A stretch of DNA of 64,000 nt from Elioraea tepidiphila DSM 17972 (lineage in GTDB: Bacteria > Pseudomonadota > Alphaproteobacteria > Acetobacterales > Acetobacteraceae), in contig NZ_KB899910.1 of assembly GCF_000378465.1 (NCBI RefSeq), positions 1 through 64,000 on the forward strand, read 5' to 3'. A model generated the notes under the pieces. It saw nothing but the letters and a program-made list of their open reading frames with translations, was not told the origin of the DNA and made no database searches. Positions 59,632 through 64,000 of this stretch are shown in pieces. The translations under genes and the position numbers were made by a program. Every line of letters begins with the position of its first letter. Positions within the stretch are counted from its first letter, which is position 1.

Positions 59632-61411
59632 CGGTGAGCCTGAAGAACCCCGCGTACATTGACAGAGGTTGGACATTCGCGCCAGCGAACTCGCGTGTGA
59701 ACCTGCGCACACCTTCGAGCTCGAAGGTGAGCCAGGAGCGGATATCCATGCGCACGCCGAGGCCCGCCGAACGCATGGGTATGGCGGCCGGCGTCGGCAG
59801 GCCCGGCGCGGCGCGATCCCAGGCGCGGCCGAGATCGACGAAACCGTAGAACTGCACCGGCAATCCGTCGGCGTCCGCCTCGGTCAGTCGCAGCACCGAG
59901 GTCGCGCGGAGTTCGACCAAGCCGATGACGGCGCGATCGCCCGTCACCTCGCCGGCGTAGAAGCCGCGCCCCAGCCGGTCGCCGCCGAGGAAGAACTTCT
60001 CCTGCTGCGGCAGGAGGTCGTTGGTGTACTGCCCGGCCACCACGCCGAGCAGGTCGAATGCCCAGCGTCCGGCCGAGAACAGCGCCTGCAGGCGCGACAC
60101 CTCGCCGGTCCATTTGATGAAGCCGGGCTCGGCGCCCGGCCGCGGCACCAGCGCGGTGATGTCGTTGGGCGAGGCGCGGAAACCGTCGATGCCGCGATGG
60201 AACGTCGCGCGCATCCCGGTGATGCCGAGCCATTCGTCCCGGAAGCTCGCCTCCAGGCCGAACCGCGCGGTGCGATAGCGTGCCTCGGTCCGCTGCTGCA
60301 ACGCACGCTGCGCGTCCTCCTGCGAGTCCGCGTTGTAGATGTCGAACTGGCCGGTCACGGTCAGCGTGGTCGCGCGCGAGCGGATGATCGGGTAGGAGGC
60401 GCCGATCCCGGCGACGAACACGTTGCCGCGATAGCCGATCTCGGCGAGCGGCGTGCCCGGCTCGGTGCGGTTGACGCCGGCGAAGGCGCGCAGCGCAAGC
60501 CCGCTGCCGCCGAGGTAACCGGAGAGATTGAGCTGGGCGAAGTTCTGCTCGCGCCGCTGCTCGGGCTGGCCGCGCAGCGCCGTGGTGACGATCAGCAGTT
60601 CGGTCCGTTCGCCGAAGCGCGTGAAGCTGTTCAGCCCGCCGATCGCGAAAAGCTGGGTCGGGCCCTGCAGCCGCGAGCCGCGATTGTCATACACCAGCAC
60701 GCCGTCATAGGGCTTGCGCGAGACGCTGACGCTGAGCAGCGGGGCCCCTTCCGTCGTGCCCGGGCGCAGCGTCGCCGCCGCCGTCACCCCCGGGATGTCG
60801 TTCGCCAGCAGCAGCGCGCGTTCAAGCGTGGCCACGCTGAGCGGCCGCTCCGCCAGGAGCGGCGCGAGGAAGGCACGCACCTGCGCGATCGCCGGGCCGA
60901 TATCGCCCTCGTACTCGATCTCGGCGATGCTGCCCTCGATCGCACGGATCCGCACCACGCCGTTCTCGACGCGCTGCGGCGGCACGACCACGCGGCTCAG
61001 GAAGAACCCGGCGTCGAGATAGAGCTGCTCCAGCCGCTGGGCGAGCGCGAAGATCTCCGCGACCGTCACCTCGCGGCCGATCAGGCGGCTGGTCTCGGCC
61101 TCGATGCGGCCGGGGAGGATCGCGGTCGCGCCCTCGACCAGGATCGCGCGCGGCACCAGGCGCACCGCCTCCGCACCCGGCGGCGGGGGCGTCAGCACGG
61201 GTGCCTCGGGCGCCGGCATCCGGAGCTCGGGCCGCGGCGGCGGCGGGGGCACGGTGATGCGCTCGGTCGGCGGCGCCAGCACCGGCGGCGGCGCGGTCTG
61301 GGCGGAGGCCAGGGCGGCCGGCACGAGTGCCGCGAGCAGCGCCAGCGCGACGCGCGGGCCGATCCTCGGCGCTCCGTGAATCCGGCGCGGGCCGGCCCGG
61401 CGTGGCGTCAT
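59621..61411 (-). CDS. TpsB outer-membrane translocator (ShlB/FhaC family)
   Basis: 596 residues from ATG 61411, chosen because GAGGGGGAGG precedes it and the signal peptide follows at a normal distance; ATG 61444 adds 11 Arg-rich residues. The signal (LALLAALVPAALASAQ) is followed by a Pro-rich linker, a POTRA domain (about 85-180: RAILVEGATAILPGRIEAET, YLDAGFFLSRVVVPPQ) and a second POTRA-like part. The beta-barrel ends in Phe and has FFLGGDRLGRGFYAGEVTGD, with the conserved R-G-F/Y that secretes TpsA. It exports the giant TpsA and perhaps the left-edge TpsA too. First gene of the tpsB-tpsA-CHAT operon. Confidence 0.93.
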   Translation of the reverse strand: MTPRRAGPRRIHGAPRIGPRVALALLAALVPAALASAQTAPPPVLAPPTERITVPPPPPRPELRMPAPEAPVLTPPPPGAEAVRLVPRAILVEGATAILPGRIEAETSRLIGREVTVAEIFALAQRLEQLYLDAGFFLSRVVVPPQRVENGVVRIRAIEGSIAEIEYEGDIGPAIAQVRAFLAPLLAERPLSVATLERALLLANDIPGVTAAATLRPGTTEGAPLLSVSVSRKPYDGVLVYDNRGSRLQGPTQLFAIGGLNSFTRFGERTELLIVTTALRGQPEQRREQNFAQLNLSGYLGGSGLALRAFAGVNRTEPGTPLAEIGYRGNVFVAGIGASYPIIRSRATTLTVTGQFDIYNADSQEDAQRALQQRTEARYRTARFGLEASFRDEWLGITGMRATFHRGIDGFRASPNDITALVPRPGAEPGFIKWTGEVSRLQALFSAGRWAFDLLGVVAGQYTNDLLPQQEKFFLGGDRLGRGFYAGEVTGDRAVIGLVELRATSVLRLTEADADGLPVQFYGFVDLGRAWDRAAPGLPTPAAIPMRSAGLGVRMDIRSWLTFELEGVRRFTREFAGANVQPLSMYAGFFRLTGRF

Positions 61412-61457
61412 TCGCCTCCCCCTCACGACGCGCGAGGCTAGCATGCCCCGACTCCCG

Positions 61458-61527
61458 GGCCAAATGTTCCTTGGCCGAACCTATCGGCACGGAATCCGTG
61501 CATCCTCCCGCCTTTCCCCGAATCGGG
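61458..61527. promoter_or_regulatory. Cluster of three dyads between tpsB and the kinase gene
   Basis: The 148-base divergent gap holds GGCCAA/TTGGCC (61458-61476, 7-base loop), an odd 15-base dyad GCACGGA-A-TCCGTGC (61487-61501) and an 11-base dyad CCCGA-A-TCGGG (61517-61527). The last two share a CG(G)AATC(C)G core 30 bases apart, like a repeated operator for a shared regulator. Confidence 0.45.
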
Positions 61528-61559
61528 TGTTCCCCGGCTGCGGATGATGAGGCAGAGTC

Positions 61560-63713
61560 GTGCCAGCATCCACAACGGGCCCCGAGATGGAAGGCCAGAC
61601 CCTCGGCAAGTACCAGATCCTCTCCGCGATCGGGCGCGGCGCGGCCGGCACGGTCTGGCGCGCGATCGATCCGGTGATCGAGCGCACGGTCGCGATCAAG
61701 ACCATCAAGCTCGACGATGCGGGCGATGCCGAGACCGCCGAGGAGATCGCCCGCTTCAAGCGCGAGGCGCAGGCAGCGGGACGGCTGTCGCATCCGAATG
61801 TCGTGCAGATCTACGACTACGGCGAGCAGGGCGGGCTCGCCTATCTCGTCATGGAGTACATCGAGGGCGGCTCGCTGAAGGGGCTGATCGACAAGGGCGA
61901 GCGGCTGCCGCTCAAGGAGATCGCCCGCGTGATGGACGAGCTGCTCGCGGCGCTGGGCCACGCGCACGAGAAGGGCATCGTCCATCGCGACATCAAGCCC
62001 GCCAACATCATGCTGACCAAGTCGGGCCAGGTGAAGGTGACCGATTTCGGCATCGCCCGGATCGAGTCCTCGACCATGACCCAGGCCGGCACGGTGCTCG
62101 GCACGCCCGCCTACATGTCGCCCGAGCAGTTCCGCGGCGAGCCCGTGGATCTGCGCACCGACCTCTATTCCGCCGGTGTGGTGCTCTATCAGCTGCTCAC
62201 CGGCGACCGCCCGTTCGAGGGCACGTTCAGCGCCATCATGCACAAGGCGCTGAACGTCGAGCCGCCCAAGCCCTCCGAGATCAGCGTGTCGGTCGCGCCC
62301 GCGCTCGATGCGGTGGTGGCGCGCGCGATGGCCAAGCGGCCGCAGGCGCGGTTCGCGAGCGCGGCCGAGTTCCGCGCCGCGCTCGCCGAAGCGGTGCGCA
62401 GCGCCGAGCACGACCCGCTCGCCGCGATCGCCGGCGTCGACCAGGACGCGACCGTGATCGGCAAGGCGGGGCCCAAGCAGCCCGCAGCGCCCGCGCCGCA
62501 ACCAGCGCCCGCCGCCCCCGAGCGCAGGCGCGGCGCGCCGGTGGCGGCGATCGCGGGCGGCGTGCTGGGCCTTGGCGCCGCGGCCGCCGCCGCCTGGTTC
62601 CTGCTGCTGCGCGAGCCGGCGCCGCCGCCGGTCTCGCCGGCCCCACCGCCGATCGCGCAGGTGCAGCCACCCACGGCGCCAGTCGTGCCGCCGGTCGTTC
62701 CACCGCCGTCCGCGCCCACCCCGCCGACCGCCGTGCTCCAGCCGACGCCCCCGCCGCCGGAGCCGACGCCTACCCCCGCACCGCAGCCCGCGCCGACACC
62801 GCCGGCCCAGCAGGCCCAGCCGACGACACCAGCGCCCGATCCTCCCGCGCCGGCGCCAACGCCCCCCGTCCAGCGCGCCGAGCCACCGCCGCCAGCGGCG
62901 CCGGCAGCCACGACGCCGCCCGTGCAGCGGGCCGAGCCGACCGCGCCGCGCGGCGAGCCGGTCGCGCCGCCGCCGGTGGTGCCGGCGCCCGCCCCGCCGC
63001 GGCCTGATCAGCTCGCGGCTGCCCCGAGCGCCGCGGCGACGCTGCGCAGCGCGGTGGCCGCGGCGGTCGCGGCGAGCCGCTGCACCCTCATCTCGGGCGA
63101 TGTCGAGGGCGCGAACCGGGTCCGCCTCACCGGCTACGCGCAGGCCGGCGGCGGCGAGTCCGCGCTGCGGCTGCGCCTCGCCTCGGCCGGCGTGCCCTGG
63201 GAGACCGTCGACTGGCGCGTGCGCGGCTTCGAGGGTCCGTATTGCGACGCGCTCGATCTGCTGCGCCCCTTCGCCGACCCGTTCGGCGAGGCGCCCTCCG
63301 GGCTGAGCCTCGCCCTCGCCGGTGACCGACTGCGGCTGGTGCGCGGCGATCTGCTCACCGTGCGCATCGGCATGCCGCGCTTCCCGGCCTATCTGCGCGT
63401 CAGCTACTTCACCCATGACGGCGAGGTCGTGCACCTGCACCCGAACGCGGCCGATGCCGCGCGCGGCTTCGCCGCCGGCAGCCGCGTCTCGCTCGGCGAC
63501 CCGGCCGAGGGCGGGCAGCGCTGGGAGATCGGCCCGCCCTACGGCACCGAGATGATCGTGGCGCTGGCGAGCGAGCGGCCGCTGTTCGAGACCGCGCGCG
63601 AGGACTTCGAGAGCTCCTCGGCCTATCTCGCCGCCCTGCGCGAGCGTCTCGCCGACGGACGGGCCGGCCGCATCGCCGCGCGCGTCCTGATGGTCGAGGT
63701 CGCCGAGCGCTGA
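61560..63713 (+). CDS. Membrane-anchored Ser/Thr protein kinase with DUF4384
   Basis: 717 residues from GTG 61560; ATG 61587 is possible and would remove nine residues. The Hanks kinase domain has GRGAAGTVWRA, Lys47 in VAIK, HRDIKPAN with Asp144, DFG at 162-164 and the TPAYMSPEQF activation-loop end. One transmembrane helix (about 326-350) is followed by a Pro-rich stretch and a C-terminal DUF4384-like domain (about 590-690: LLTVRIGMPRFPAYLRVSYF, DGEVVHLHPN, RWEIGPPYGTEMIVALAS). DUF4384 is often found with caspase/CHAT proteins. It is divergent from tpsB, so it may sense envelope or exoprotein status. Its 3' end overlaps the convergent gene by 91 bases. Confidence 0.9.
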   Translation: MPASTTGPEMEGQTLGKYQILSAIGRGAAGTVWRAIDPVIERTVAIKTIKLDDAGDAETAEEIARFKREAQAAGRLSHPNVVQIYDYGEQGGLAYLVMEYIEGGSLKGLIDKGERLPLKEIARVMDELLAALGHAHEKGIVHRDIKPANIMLTKSGQVKVTDFGIARIESSTMTQAGTVLGTPAYMSPEQFRGEPVDLRTDLYSAGVVLYQLLTGDRPFEGTFSAIMHKALNVEPPKPSEISVSVAPALDAVVARAMAKRPQARFASAAEFRAALAEAVRSAEHDPLAAIAGVDQDATVIGKAGPKQPAAPAPQPAPAAPERRRGAPVAAIAGGVLGLGAAAAAAWFLLLREPAPPPVSPAPPPIAQVQPPTAPVVPPVVPPPSAPTPPTAVLQPTPPPPEPTPTPAPQPAPTPPAQQAQPTTPAPDPPAPAPTPPVQRAEPPPPAAPAATTPPVQRAEPTAPRGEPVAPPPVVPAPAPPRPDQLAAAPSAAATLRSAVAAAVAASRCTLISGDVEGANRVRLTGYAQAGGGESALRLRLASAGVPWETVDWRVRGFEGPYCDALDLLRPFADPFGEAPSGLSLALAGDRLRLVRGDLLTVRIGMPRFPAYLRVSYFTHDGEVVHLHPNAADAARGFAAGSRVSLGDPAEGGQRWEIGPPYGTEMIVALASERPLFETAREDFESSSAYLAALRERLADGRAGRIAARVLMVEVAER

Positions 63714-64000
63714 CGCCTCGGCCAGACGCGCGACAGCCAGGTCTGGGGCATGCCGTCGCGGAAGCGCCGGCGCATATCCTCGAGCGCGGCCTCGCTCACG
63801 CCGATCGCGCCCGCGTTGAAGAAGCGCGGATCGGGCGTGTGCATGAGATACGCCATCGCCTCGTTCATCATCACCTCCTCCTCCGCCGGGTCGTAGCCAC
63901 CCGCGGCGAGGAAGCGTCGGAACCCGGCGCGCTCCGCCTCGGTCAGCCGCTCGCGCCACCAGCGCGCGACATGCGCCGCGAACTCGGCGTTGGTGAAGAA
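63623..64000 (-). CDS. Unidentified protein, 5' end outside window
   Basis: About 125 codons are visible. The readable part has EFAAHVARWWRERLTEAERA, RFLAAGGYDPAEEEVMMNEA and AMAYLMHTPDPRFFNAG, a Glu/Ala-rich, mostly helical sequence I do not recognise. The last 30 codons, in the region shared with the kinase gene, are Arg/Ser/Ala-rich and look like read-through into antisense DNA; the first stop in frame is nevertheless 63623. Either the proteins really overlap, or the stop was lost recently. No function can be given. Confidence 0.6.
   Translation of the reverse strand, partial: FFTNAEFAAHVARWWRERLTEAERAGFRRFLAAGGYDPAEEEVMMNEAMAYLMHTPDPRFFNAGAIGVSEAALEDMRRRFRDGMPQTWLSRVWPRRQRSATSTIRTRAAMRPARPSARRSRRAAR

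Overview
The window is a very GC-rich, gene-dense bacterial chromosome segment. The gene order ruvA-ruvB-ybgC-tolQRAB-pal-cpoB-tilS-ftsH-folP-glmM is a hallmark of Alphaproteobacteria. With the TRAP and TTT uptake systems, a NodT-type efflux channel and the extreme GC, an Acetobacteraceae-like member of the Rhodospirillales is my best guess; this is inference, because no rRNA or other taxonomic marker was compared. I saw no tRNA, rRNA, CRISPR array, insertion sequence or prophage gene.

Layout. 1-3032 is the N-terminal part of a two-partner-secretion (TPS) exoprotein that runs off the left edge. 3266-7684 holds a secreted trypsin-like protease and a small surface-glycan group (RmlC-like cupin, AsnB-type amidotransferase, GT4 glycosyltransferase). 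7692-10470 is the serine operon serC-serA. 10620-12506 is a GAF-GGDEF-EAL protein with a broken GGDEF signature. 12511-27146 is one long minus-strand block for Holliday junction migration, the Tol-Pal envelope machine, tRNA-Ile lysidine synthesis, FtsH, folate, cell-wall precursor and thiamine synthesis; several genes overlap by 4 bp. 27300-31239 is a TRAP transporter with a divergent two-winged-helix GntR regulator. 31220-36275 has a small deaminase and a MacA-MacB-NodT efflux operon. 36276-36407 is packed with three hairpins, followed by recA (minus) and a non-coding stretch with a LexA-like box and a strong intrinsic terminator. 37911-42720 has a GldA-like dehydrogenase and a tctC-tctB-tctA-SDR operon. 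42868-47196 is a very large DUF4011-type SF1 helicase.

The most unusual region is 47153-63713. A minus-strand operon encodes TpsB, a 3125-residue TpsA and a TPR-CHAT lipoprotein with intact His/Cys, the last coupled to tpsA by an ATGA overlap. It diverges from a membrane-anchored Ser/Thr kinase whose periplasmic end is a DUF4384 domain. I propose, as inference, a secretion-plus-processing-plus-signalling locus in which the CHAT lipoprotein acts on the exported TpsA. The right edge cuts an unidentified minus-strand gene.

Most genes are read with ATG, but several need GTG or TTG, and tilS has no canonical start that I can find. Convergent neighbours often overlap (20, 44 and 91 bp), which fits a compact genome.
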